Assembly: GCF_002343915.1 (NCBI RefSeq)
Contig: NZ_NETK01000001.1
Location: 6,214,001-6,278,000, forward strand
DNA from: Nannocystis exedens
GTDB taxonomy: Bacteria > Myxococcota_A > Polyangia > Nannocystales > Nannocystaceae
DNA length: 64,000 nucleotides
Reading direction: 5' to 3'
Positions 1-8,963 of the stretch are shown piece by piece (the first letter of the stretch is position 1; each line of letters opens with the position of its first letter). A program made the position numbers and the translations under genes. The notes beneath the pieces were generated by a model. That model made no database searches, was not told where the DNA came from, and saw only the letters and a list, made by a program, of their open reading frames with translations.

Positions 1-538
1 GGCCGAGCTCGTTCGGCTGGATGTACCCGGCGAGCTGCGGGCGCGTGAGGTCCCGGGCGGCGACCACGATCCAGTGCGAGCGCGGCTCCTCGCGCGCTGC
101 GACGATTCTCGGCGGCAGCGGGGCCCAGCCGACGTAGCCGGCGTTCCACCGCCAATCGACCCACGCGGGGCCCCACACGTCGTCCGGCACCCACATCCAG
201 CCGACGCCGGCGTCGAAGGCCCAGCGGCCGTAGTGAAACGGCGCCCAGCCCCACGAATAGCTGCTGTCGAACATCCAGCCGGCGTCGGTGTACACCCAGC
301 GGCCGCCCGTCATGTACGGGAAGAAGTCGGCGCCGACGATCGCGGGCGAGGGCAGCCAAACCCAGCCGTAGGCGGCGTCGTCGATCCACGTGCCGTAGGG
401 CGCGAGGGCGCCGTAGAAGCGGGCGCTCGGCCCGGTCGGCGCGAGCTGGGGGACCGGCGCGGCGGTGTCCGTTCGATGGCAGTCGAGGCCGACGGCGAGC
501 AGGGCCGCCGCGGCCGCGAGGTGATAAACGGCGCGCAT
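1..538 (-). CDS. DUF6600-like Trp/Tyr-rich envelope protein (C-terminus beyond window)
   Basis: Reading the minus strand from ATG at 536-538 gives 179 open codons that run off the left edge, so the stop lies outside the window. The protein starts with a hydrophobic leader (MRAVYHLAAAAALLAVG) ending at a Cys near residue 20. The residue before that Cys is Asp, so a lipobox is doubtful. The rest is full of Trp, Tyr, Gly and Pro blocks such as YGRWAFDAGVGWMWVP and WVDWRWNAGYVGWAPLPP. These are the hallmark of DUF6600 proteins, exported proteins of unknown function in proteobacteria and myxobacteria. It starts 8 bp after the stop of the DUF4142 gene on the same strand, so the two probably form an operon. 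The function is unknown. Confidence 0.8.
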   Translation of the reverse strand, partial: MRAVYHLAAAAALLAVGLDCHRTDTAAPVPQLAPTGPSARFYGALAPYGTWIDDAAYGWVWLPSPAIVGADFFPYMTGGRWVYTDAGWMFDSSYSWGWAPFHYGRWAFDAGVGWMWVPDDVWGPAWVDWRWNAGYVGWAPLPPRIVAAREEPRSHWIVVAARDLTRPQLAGYIQPNELG

Positions 539-546
539 GACGAGGC

Positions 547-1215
547 TCAGGCCGCCGGCTGCGCGCGCAGGGCCACGCGGATCGCTTCGGCCGCCTTGAG
601 GTCGGTCTCGATCTGGGCGCGGACCGTGTTGAGCTCGTCGCGCAGCTCGGGCAGGTCGACGTTGGGGATGAACTTGCGGTCGATCGCGTCGCGGATGTTG
701 GTGAGCGCCTGGATCTCGTCGTCGATGTACGTGAGGTCGAACTCGTGGCCCCTGGCCGCGGTGTCGAGGTCCTTGTACGTCTCGTCCATCGAGGCCTTGT
801 AGGCGGCGTCGACCGGGCCCGACTTCGGCTTCAGCTTGTGCCGGGCGTGCATCGCCGTCTGGCGCTTCTTGGCCGCCCTGGCGTGCTTGACCCGGTTCTC
901 GGCGAACTTCTTGACGCGGCGGTTTTTGATCGACTTCTGGACCCGGCGGTTGTGCTCGGCGCTGCTGTCGCTGATCGTCTCGATCACCATGAGGATCTCC
1001 TCGTCGGTGATCTCGTCGGTCGGCGCCTGCACATTGGTCGGGTTCTCGTCGGTGTTGTGCGTCGGGCTGGTGGGCGGATGGGGATTGGTGGGAGCGCCGG
1101 TGGTCGGGGTCGTCGGCCGCGACGGATCGGGCGGCACGTCGGTGGCGGCGGCGACGCCCGGGAGCGCGAGAGCGAGGGCGACAGTGAGGGGGAGGGCGGT
1201 TTTGTCGAAGGACAT
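547..1215 (-). CDS. DUF4142-like exported alpha-helical protein
   Basis: 222 aa if translation starts at ATG 1213-1215. A longer frame to 1251 adds 12 residues ahead of a good signal peptide (MSFDKTALPLTVALALALPGVAAA), so the inner start is preferred. After cleavage comes a Pro/Thr-rich linker, then an all-helical domain beginning TDEEILMVIETISDSSAEHN and ending in a helix rich in Ala and Glu. This order (DEEIL...AEHN...FAENRVKHA...FDLTYIDDEI) matches DUF4142, a four-helix periplasmic or outer-membrane ferritin-like fold of unknown function, sometimes linked to stress. It is the first gene of a probable two-gene operon with the DUF6600 protein. The assignment rests on pattern recognition. Confidence 0.75.
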   Translation of the reverse strand: MSFDKTALPLTVALALALPGVAAATDVPPDPSRPTTPTTGAPTNPHPPTSPTHNTDENPTNVQAPTDEITDEEILMVIETISDSSAEHNRRVQKSIKNRRVKKFAENRVKHARAAKKRQTAMHARHKLKPKSGPVDAAYKASMDETYKDLDTAARGHEFDLTYIDDEIQALTNIRDAIDRKFIPNVDLPELRDELNTVRAQIETDLKAAEAIRVALRAQPAA

Positions 1216-1362
1216 GCCCGCAGGGTTGGACGCCTTTAAAAGACGTGCCACCGGCGCGGCGCCGGGGCGAGCCGTCGTCGGGGCGATTCGCGGGTGTCGC
1301 GATCAGGGCTTGTCCTGGTGCGCGCCGGCCACCTGCCGCCGGCTCGCGCGCCCATGGGCGGT

Positions 1363-2553
1363 TCAGGCCGGTCTCGGCTGTATCGGCCGCTCGCTGCGGG
1401 GCGCCTGCAACTCGAGCCATTTGAGGATGTCGCGCCGGCGGAGCACGCCGACCAGGTGGTCGCCGTCGACGACCGGCAATTGCTCGACGTCCTTGCGGCT
1501 GAAGGCCCGCATCGCCACGGTGAGGTCGTCGTCCGCGCGGATCGTCTCGAGCGCGGCGAGCGGCGTCATGATCGTGCCGACCTCGATCTCGTTCCACACG
1601 TCGCGGTCGACCACCCGGACGTCCTCGAGGCAGACGATGCCGGCCAGGCGTTCGCCGGTGAGCACCGGGAAGGCCCGCTGATCGCTGCGCATCAGGTAAT
1701 CATCGACGAGGCGGGCGACCGGCAGGTCCGGCGGGACGACGGCGACGTCGCGGCGCATCAATCGCCGCACCGGCACGCCCTCGACGAGGTGCATGATCAC
1801 GAGCTGGCGATAGCTCATGGCCGCGGCGCTGGCGAGGAACCACCCGATCACGCTGATCCACAGGCCCGAGACGACGCCGCTGCCGAGCCACGGCAGGCGC
1901 GCGCCGAAGATCATGGCCAGACCGCCGAACACCAGCACGAAGCCGATCGCCTGCCCCGACAGCGAGGCCCAGCGGGTGGCCGCCTGCAGGTCGCCGGTCG
2001 CTTGCCACAGCAGCGCCCGCAGGACCCGGCCGCCGTCGAGCGGGAAGCCCGGCAGCAAATTGAAAAGGCCGAGGAAGAAGTTGAGCGGGCCGAGCCAGAA
2101 CAGCAGGGTCGCGGCCGGGCCGAGGTCTCGCATCAGCCGCTCGGGGTCGCCGCCGAGGCGCGCCAGCCAGCCGCCGAGCGCGAGGAACAGCAGGCCGAGG
2201 CCGATGCTCGTCAGCGGGCCGACGATCGCCATCATCAGCTCGGCGCGCGGGGTCTCCGGCTCGCGCTCGATGTTGGCGACGCCGCCGAACACGAACAAAT
2301 GGATGCTGCGCACCTCGAGGCCGTACCGGCGGGCGACCAGGGCGTGCGACAGCTCGTGGACCAGCACCGAGGCGAACAGCAGCACCGCGGCGATGCAGGC
2401 GATGCCCCAGCGCATGCCGCCGCCCCACTCGGGGTGCCACACCGGGAACGAGCCCAGCGCGAGGCTGACCGCGACCAGCCACAGGGCGACGAACAGGCTC
2501 CAATCGGCCGCGATCCGCACGCCGAAGATCTTTCCGAGGTTCAGACCTCCCAT
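1363..2553 (-). CDS. site-2 protease (M50) family membrane protein with C-terminal CBS pair
   Basis: 396 aa from ATG 2551-2553; the longer open frame adds only 12 residues before MGGLNLGKIFGVRIAADWS, the usual family start. This is a membrane-embedded zinc metalloprotease. The HExxH motif is HELSH at residues 66-70 inside a transmembrane segment, and the third ligand is D173 in PLDGGR, the family's NPDG-type motif. About six membrane segments precede two CBS domains (about residues 250-385) that normally bind adenosyl ligands and gate activity. The family cleaves membrane-bound regulators in regulated intramembrane proteolysis. No substrate gene is adjacent. It lies downstream of the kinase gene on the same strand with a gap of about 260 bp, so a shared transcript is possible but not shown. 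Confidence 0.92.
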   Translation of the reverse strand: MGGLNLGKIFGVRIAADWSLFVALWLVAVSLALGSFPVWHPEWGGGMRWGIACIAAVLLFASVLVHELSHALVARRYGLEVRSIHLFVFGGVANIEREPETPRAELMMAIVGPLTSIGLGLLFLALGGWLARLGGDPERLMRDLGPAATLLFWLGPLNFFLGLFNLLPGFPLDGGRVLRALLWQATGDLQAATRWASLSGQAIGFVLVFGGLAMIFGARLPWLGSGVVSGLWISVIGWFLASAAAMSYRQLVIMHLVEGVPVRRLMRRDVAVVPPDLPVARLVDDYLMRSDQRAFPVLTGERLAGIVCLEDVRVVDRDVWNEIEVGTIMTPLAALETIRADDDLTVAMRAFSRKDVEQLPVVDGDHLVGVLRRRDILKWLELQAPRSERPIQPRPA

Positions 2554-2817
2554 GCGAGATCCTGTGGGCCGGGCCGCGCCGCGGGGCAACGGCGCGGCGG
2601 TCGCCGGGCGACGAATGGAGGGCAGTCCGGCGAATCGTCGCCGTCGCGGATCTCGGGAGCGCCGGTGCGCCGCGGTGTGCTCCCGCCGCTCCCGCGCGCG
2701 GCCGAGGCCGGCGATTCGTCGCGGAGCGCCGCGGCTCGGCTCGCAGCGCGCCGGAGTCGGCGGGCCACGGCGCGGCCGGGCTGCCGCAATCGTCTGGCCT
2801 TCGGGACAGGCGATCGC
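2554..2817. other. intergenic region with a hairpin next to the kinase stop
   Basis: Nothing coding is supported here. The last 25 bp hold an imperfect copy of the window's dispersed palindrome (CTGGCC-TTCG-GGACAG at 2794-2810), ending 7 bp from the kinase stop codon on the minus strand. This is the same placement seen at many other gene 3' ends. Confidence 0.5.
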
Positions 2818-4050
<1,233 letters not shown>

Positions 4051-4688
4051 GGAACTCCCTCCTGTCTGCGGGGACAGGTCGGGGCCGAGTATACGCGCCG
4101 ACCCCCCGGCGCCTGACGCGGGCACGCGTGACGATCCGCGGCGCGAGGCCGCGCGCCCACGGACTGCCGCGGCGAGCGGCCCGAGTGCGACGTCTGCGTC
4201 GGCGCACGTGCGAGTCGCGGCGGCGTGGGGCGGGCGGCGACATGAAGACGATCGTGCGTGTCGCTCCCGCGGTCGCGCGAGGCGCGGGACGGACGGGGTC
4301 GTGGCGGCTGTGGATGGGGTTCGTCGGGACATGTCCGATAGGACATCCATGAAGCGCCGAAATGTGAGACTGAATGTCTGATGGGACATGTTGAATTGGA
4401 CATGATCGCCACGTTCGCGGCGCTGGCCGGGGGCGAGACGACGTGGGCGGTGCTCGGAACCGCTGCGCTCGCGCTGCGAGGGGCCGTGGTCGAATGCGGC
4501 AGCCAACTCGAGGAGGAGGGGGCTCGAACCGCTGTGCGCGGCCCTGCGTCCGGGGGCCGAATGGCGGCAGCAGATCCGAAAAGCTCCGCGAGCAGGCGCG
4601 CCGTGGACACGGCCGCTCGGGCGAGGTCGCGCGGGGTCGGCGGAGAGTGGCTCGAGGCCGGCGATCGGTAGTATTTTTAAGTCAAATC
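4051..4688. other. noncoding divergent region with two palindromic elements
   Basis: About 640 bp between the kinase and a plus-strand membrane gene. Open frames here lack start signals and recognisable protein character. Visible elements are a perfect ATGTCC-GATA-GGACAT inverted repeat (4331-4346) inside GGGACATGTCC..., and a looser pair CATG-N-GGACATG at 4388-4404. The divergent promoters should lie here, but no convincing -35/-10 pair is visible. Confidence 0.5.
4332..4345. repeat. exact copy of dispersed palindrome TGTCC-N4-GGACA
   Basis: TGTCC-GATA-GGACA. The stem extends one base each side to ATGTCC/GGACAT, and the left arm overlaps a second 10-bp palindrome GGACATGTCC. It is one of nine exact copies in the window and lies in the region upstream of the kinase gene. 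Confidence 0.85.
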
Positions 4689-5081
4689 GTGCCGCGACTC
4701 AGCAAGGGAATCGTCGTCGTCTACGCGCTGTTCAACCTGCTGATCGCCTACACGCTGATGTTCGACCCGGGGCCGCTCGACGCCCAGTACCGCGGCGGGG
4801 CGATGACGCCGACGCGCGAGTTCCAGTGGTTCAGCATCGCCAGTTTCCACGTGCTGGTGGCGGCGCTGGCCCTGGTGACGCTGCGGCTCGGCCGGGCGGC
4901 CGATCGACGGGCGGTCTTGCTAACCAACGCGGCGTTTTACGGGTGGGACGCGGCGACGCAGTGGCTCTACTGGGGCGACAGAGTCGGGCTCGCGTCCGCG
5001 GACCTGCACGTCAACGCGGGCGTCAGCGCGGGCTGTGCCGCGCTGCTGCTGCTGGCGGTCGGGCGCGACCGGGACGGCTGA
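4689..5081 (+). CDS. small four-helix membrane protein, unknown function
   Basis: 130 aa from GTG 4689-4691 (VPRLSKGIVVVYALFNLLIA). The upstream part of the same frame is Arg-rich, low-complexity and lacks a ribosome-binding site, so the longer ORF is rejected. Four hydrophobic segments are visible, separated by a short loop with REFQWFSIASFH, which lies just before the second helix. The third and fourth segments carry the motifs FYGWDAATQWLYWGD and HVNAGVSAGCAALLLL. The layout resembles small DoxX-like or DUF-type membrane proteins, but no family is recognised with confidence. The start codon is uncertain because no good Shine-Dalgarno sequence precedes it. Confidence 0.65.
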   Translation: MPRLSKGIVVVYALFNLLIAYTLMFDPGPLDAQYRGGAMTPTREFQWFSIASFHVLVAALALVTLRLGRAADRRAVLLTNAAFYGWDAATQWLYWGDRVGLASADLHVNAGVSAGCAALLLLAVGRDRDG

Positions 5082-5177
5082 GGGGCTCGCATCGTTGCGA
5101 ACGAGACCCGCATGAATGCGAGCCGCGGCGAGGGTTCGGCGGTCGACACGCGGACGGGGATCGGTTAACCCTTCGCC

Positions 5178-5429
5178 ATGGCCGAGATACCAGCGAAGAA
5201 GAGCTTTGTGCCGACGTTCCTCGCCTACGTGGCAATTGCGATGGGGACGTTCGCGTTCATGCAGGCGGGCATGAAGGGGCACCGCGTCGGGTGGGAGCAG
5301 ATGATGCTGTACACCGCGCCGGCGGTGGTGTGCGCGCTGCTGGCGATCGCGCTGCGGCGCGACAAGAACACCTACCTCGGAGTGGTGTTCGCGCTGCTGG
5401 CGATCGTCGGGCTGGTGCTCGGGGCCTGA
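5178..5429 (+). CDS. small membrane protein (83 aa), unknown function
   Basis: ATG 5178 begins MAEIPAKKSFVPTFLAYVA. Three hydrophobic helices fill the protein, with a basic loop (ALRRDKNTY) between the second and third. It follows the 4689-5081 membrane gene by about 95 bp and could share its transcript. The stop lies 1 bp from the stop of the convergent TonB-receptor gene. No family is recognised. Confidence 0.65.
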   Translation: MAEIPAKKSFVPTFLAYVAIAMGTFAFMQAGMKGHRVGWEQMMLYTAPAVVCALLAIALRRDKNTYLGVVFALLAIVGLVLGA

Positions 5430-5430
5430 A

Positions 5431-7761
5431 TTAATAGGTGACCTGCACGCCGAGGACGGGCAGGATCGGCAGGCCGACCGCCGCGCGGGTGCGGGAGAAG
5501 TCCTGCGAATAGATGACGCCCTCGGCGTTTTGATGGTTGTACACGTTCATCACGTCGAGGTAGGCCCCGACGACGCAGCGTTGCAAGATCCACGTGCGGT
5601 CGACGCGGAGGTCGAGCTGGTGGAACACCGCCATGCGGGCGCTGTTGGGCGCGCCGTACACCGGCGTATTCGGGTTGAACGCCCAGCTCCCGTCGGTGTT
5701 GATCGAGCCGATGAACGGGGTGAAGGGCAAACCGGTGACGAGGCGGAAGCGGCCGGCGATCGACCAGCGGCGCGGGAGCTTGTAGCCGACCAGCACGACG
5801 AGGTTGTGGCGCTGGTCGAAGTCGCTCGGGACGCGCACCGGCTCCCGCATGTTGGGGAAGTTGAAGGTGGTGGTCGAGCGCATCCAGGTGTAGGCGATCC
5901 AGCCGAATAGCCGGGCGGTGAGGTCGTGGCGCAGCATGACCTCGACGCCGGTGGCGGTGGAGCGGTTGGTGGGCGCGTCCGGATTCTCGGGGTGGGGGGC
6001 GATGTCGGTTCGGACCTTGCGATGAAACAGGGTCGCGTCGAGCTCGACGTGGTCGGCGAGCTCGAGGTGGAGGTTGGCGCTGTACTGAGCGGATCGCAGG
6101 GCGCCGATCTGGCCCTCCGGGTTGAACTCGAGCTGAGGGTCGAGGTAGCGGATGGCCGCGGGGAACACGGTGTAGTAGTTGCCGAAGTAGCTCGTCGGCC
6201 CGCCGAACGAAGCGCTCGAGGCCTGCCACTGGTCGAAGACGCCGGCGCTCACCCTGGCGCTGCGATAGAGGGGCTGCGAGTAGGTGCCCGCTGCCAGCTG
6301 GATCCGGACCCGCTCGTGCGGGCTGTAGCGCAGCAGGAGGCGCGGGTCGACGGCGTGCTTCGCGTTGACGGCGCCGGTGAAGCTGCTGACCCGGGCGCCG
6401 GCGATGATCGCGTAGCGCCCGAGCTCGAGCTGCGAGTTGAGGTAGACGCCGGTGTTGGTGAGGAAGCCGCGCGTGCGGTTGTCGACGAGGCCCTCCTCCG
6501 CGGTGGTGCGGTGGAACGAGCGGTAGTGGTCGAGCTGGGTGTCGACGCCGAGGGTGAGCTGGAGCGGGCGCCACGGGCGGACGCTGGCCTCTGCGCGCAG
6601 GAGGCCGACGACGTCGTTGCGCCGGCGCAGGAAGGCGATGCCGCTGTCGTAGTCGGTGCGGTCGAAGCGGACGGCGGGGGCGAGCAGGAAGTCCCAGCGG
6701 CCGTGACGCTGGCGGTAGGCGAGGTCGACGCGGTGGAAGCCGTTGCTCAGCGACAAGCCGGGCTCGCCGGTGAAGGCCTGGCGGAACTGGAAGCGGTCGG
6801 CGGCGCCGAGGAGCCGCATCGTCAGGGCGCCGCCGCGGCCGACGGGGTGGTCGAAGATGAATTGATAATCGTGGTAGCGCGGGCTGACGGCGGTGCCGGA
6901 GAGGCTGACCTCCTCCGGCAGCGCGCGCAGGGCGAGGTCGAGGTAGCCGCGCTGGGCGGCGAGGATGAACGAGCCGCCCTTGCCGAACGGGCCCTCGATC
7001 CGCGCGCCGGCAGTGATGAGGTCGATCTTGACGTGGCCGTGGACGCCGTCGCGCCGGCCGACGCGCGGGACGAGGTGGACGATGCCGCCGACGGCGTTGC
7101 CGTAATGCGCGGAGAAGTTGCCGGGCACGTATTCGATGCCGCCGATGACGCCGGCCGGGACGATGCTGGCGAGGCCGGGGATGTGAAAGGCGCGCGGGAG
7201 CGGGTGCTCGCCGAAGAACACCTGCGATTGATTGGGGGCCGCGCCGCGCAGGATGAGGAGGCCGAGGCCGCCGGGCACGCGGGCGACGCCGGGCAGGTTT
7301 TGCAGGGCGCGCAGCGGGTCGCCCTGGCTGCCGGGGAGGTTGGCGATCTCCTCGGGCTGCAGCCTGGTGCTGACGGGGCTCGGTTTGCTGACGCGTTCCT
7401 GCTCGACGATCGTGCGGTAGCCGCCTGCGCCCTGCGGCTGGAGGTAGATCGTCGGCGGCTTGCGGCGCGACCAGTAGGCGGCAGGGGTGGGCTGCTCGAA
7501 GCGCTGATGGCCGGCGGCGACGACGACGAGCGTGAACTCGCGGGAGGGCAAATCGGTGAGGAGGAAGCGGCCGTCGCCGTCGGACACGGCCTCGCGCGTC
7601 CACCCGGGGCCCCTGCGCGCGCTGGCGAAGACCTTGGCGCCGGCGACGGGGAGGCGCTCGCCGGCGCTGCGCAGCGTGCCCTGCACGGTGGTGCGAGCCG
7701 CGGGCTGGCCGGGCGCCGGGGCGGCGGCGAGGAGGCAGGCGACGAGGCCGAGGGTGATCAT
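5431..7761 (-). CDS. TonB-dependent outer-membrane receptor (copy 1 of tandem pair)
   Basis: 776 aa from ATG 7759-7761, sharing ATGA with the stop of the upstream lipoprotein gene. The order is a signal peptide (MITLGLVACLLAAAPA), a carboxypeptidase-regulatory-like domain (about 25-105), a linker ending YRTIVEQERV, a plug domain with GGLGLLILRGAAPNQSQVFF and HPLPRAFHIPGLASIV, then a 22-strand-type barrel ending VQVTY with the C-terminal aromatic expected of outer-membrane proteins. The family imports large substrates across the outer membrane using TonB energy; nothing here identifies the ligand. The plug signature with PNQSQVFFGEHPLP is common in myxobacterial receptors. It is a close paralogue of the receptor at 8964-11249, most alike in the N-terminal 190 residues. 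Confidence 0.92.
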   Translation of the reverse strand: MITLGLVACLLAAAPAPGQPAARTTVQGTLRSAGERLPVAGAKVFASARRGPGWTREAVSDGDGRFLLTDLPSREFTLVVVAAGHQRFEQPTPAAYWSRRKPPTIYLQPQGAGGYRTIVEQERVSKPSPVSTRLQPEEIANLPGSQGDPLRALQNLPGVARVPGGLGLLILRGAAPNQSQVFFGEHPLPRAFHIPGLASIVPAGVIGGIEYVPGNFSAHYGNAVGGIVHLVPRVGRRDGVHGHVKIDLITAGARIEGPFGKGGSFILAAQRGYLDLALRALPEEVSLSGTAVSPRYHDYQFIFDHPVGRGGALTMRLLGAADRFQFRQAFTGEPGLSLSNGFHRVDLAYRQRHGRWDFLLAPAVRFDRTDYDSGIAFLRRRNDVVGLLRAEASVRPWRPLQLTLGVDTQLDHYRSFHRTTAEEGLVDNRTRGFLTNTGVYLNSQLELGRYAIIAGARVSSFTGAVNAKHAVDPRLLLRYSPHERVRIQLAAGTYSQPLYRSARVSAGVFDQWQASSASFGGPTSYFGNYYTVFPAAIRYLDPQLEFNPEGQIGALRSAQYSANLHLELADHVELDATLFHRKVRTDIAPHPENPDAPTNRSTATGVEVMLRHDLTARLFGWIAYTWMRSTTTFNFPNMREPVRVPSDFDQRHNLVVLVGYKLPRRWSIAGRFRLVTGLPFTPFIGSINTDGSWAFNPNTPVYGAPNSARMAVFHQLDLRVDRTWILQRCVVGAYLDVMNVYNHQNAEGVIYSQDFSRTRAAVGLPILPVLGVQVTY

Positions 7762-8783
7762 GCGTCGTCTTCGGGGACGAACTCGAGGTCGACGAAGGCC
7801 TTGCCGTTGCGATCGTCGAAGATGTCGAGCCAGAGGGTGGTCGGCACGACGTCGTGGGGGATGGCGAAGTGCGGGGTGGGCAGGCCGTCGAGGTGATCGT
7901 AGAGGACCGGCTCGCTGAACCTCACCGTGTGGATCAAGTGCTCGGTCTGTTGCACGAGGGTGCCCGACCACGGCATGTTCGGCAGGTCGCCCTCGGAGAC
8001 CCAGTACTGCTGGGCCGCGTCGGCGGCGAGGCGCGGCTCGACGTGGAGGCGATCGCCGCGGCGGACCGGGACGGTCGCGCCGACGTCGACGACGAGCTCC
8101 TCGCGCACGTCGCCGCGCTCGCGCGTGACGGTGAAGCCGAGCACAGTCGGGTTGGTGTCGGCCTCCTCGGCGAGGACCTCGGGCGGGACGCCAGCGTCCT
8201 CCGGCACGAACGGCAGGCCGAACGGGGTGGCGCGGGTCGGCGGGTCGCGTAGGATGACGAGGCAGGGGCCGAGGTCGGGGCGCGGGTCGGCGCTCAGGCG
8301 CTCGAGGCATTCGGCGGGGGGGAGGTCCGGCCGGCGGCTGCCGACGACCAGGAGCATGAAGCCGGACGGGGACTCGGAAGAGTAGGCGCCGGCCATGCGG
8401 ACGCGGATCCGGTGACCCTCGCCGAGGCGACATGAAGTGTGGACCCCGAGGGGCATCGGATCGGGACAGTCCGGCAAGGGGCCGAAGTACACCGGGGTCC
8501 ACAGCCCCAGGCAGGTCGCGTGGTCGCAGGCGATCCAGATCGGCGGCTGAAGCTCCTGCCCGGGCGGGACGGCGACCTTCCACTCGAGCTCGACGGTGTC
8601 GAGCGGGAGGACGAAGGCGCGGCGGCGATCCGGCGGCACGTTTAATAAAGAGCCATAACCGCCGGGCTCGACGACCTCGACGAGCAGGCCGCGGAAGGTC
8701 GCGTCGACGACCTGCCAGTCGTGCTCGAGCGGGATGCAGGCGCCGAGGGCCAGGGTGCCGAGCGCGAACAGGAACCGCCGCAT
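7758..8783 (-). CDS. lipoprotein partner of TonB receptor (copy 1)
   Basis: 341 aa from ATG 8781-8783, giving a clean lipoprotein signal (MRRFLFALGTLALGAC, Cys16). The 50-residue upstream extension is Pro/Arg-rich and rejected. The mature protein is beta-rich with no family I recognise. It shares conserved blocks with its paralogue at 11246: VEVVEPGGYGSLL near the start, LPLDTVEL, PPIWIAC, GHRIR, CLERL, ADTNPTVLGFTVTRERG, VRRGDRL and IPHDVVPTTLWLDI...NGKA near the end. Its stop overlaps the receptor start (ATGA), so the two are translationally coupled. This suggests a cell-surface lipoprotein that works with the receptor, like lid or capture lipoproteins of other TonB systems, though no homology to SusD is visible. 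Confidence 0.85.
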   Translation of the reverse strand: MRRFLFALGTLALGACIPLEHDWQVVDATFRGLLVEVVEPGGYGSLLNVPPDRRRAFVLPLDTVELEWKVAVPPGQELQPPIWIACDHATCLGLWTPVYFGPLPDCPDPMPLGVHTSCRLGEGHRIRVRMAGAYSSESPSGFMLLVVGSRRPDLPPAECLERLSADPRPDLGPCLVILRDPPTRATPFGLPFVPEDAGVPPEVLAEEADTNPTVLGFTVTRERGDVREELVVDVGATVPVRRGDRLHVEPRLAADAAQQYWVSEGDLPNMPWSGTLVQQTEHLIHTVRFSEPVLYDHLDGLPTPHFAIPHDVVPTTLWLDIFDDRNGKAFVDLEFVPEDDA

Positions 8784-8963
8784 CACCGGTGACGCTAGCG
8801 CGGGGCGGCCGGGGCGGCCAGTCGCGGGGTCGTGCGGTTCTTCTCGCCGGGCGGCGGCGGCGGGCGGGAATGGGAGGGATGTCCCCGAGGTCATGTCATC
8901 CGGTGGGGTCGGGTCAGCGCGGTGCTGTAACATGGCTTTTCGGGCATGTCGTGAGGGGCAGGC
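8784..8963. other. spacer between the two receptor modules, with palindromic elements
   Basis: 180 bp with no gene. The half nearest the downstream receptor stop carries degenerate copies of the dispersed palindrome (GATGTCCCCGAGGTCATGTC around 8879-8898 and AACATGGCTTTTCGGGCATGTC around 8930-8951). Confidence 0.5.

Noticed and set aside
4381..4671. 96-aa frame starting MGHVELDMIATF
   Set aside because: Its first codons are a copy of the dispersed palindrome, and there is no ribosome-binding site or protein-like pattern beyond residue 40.
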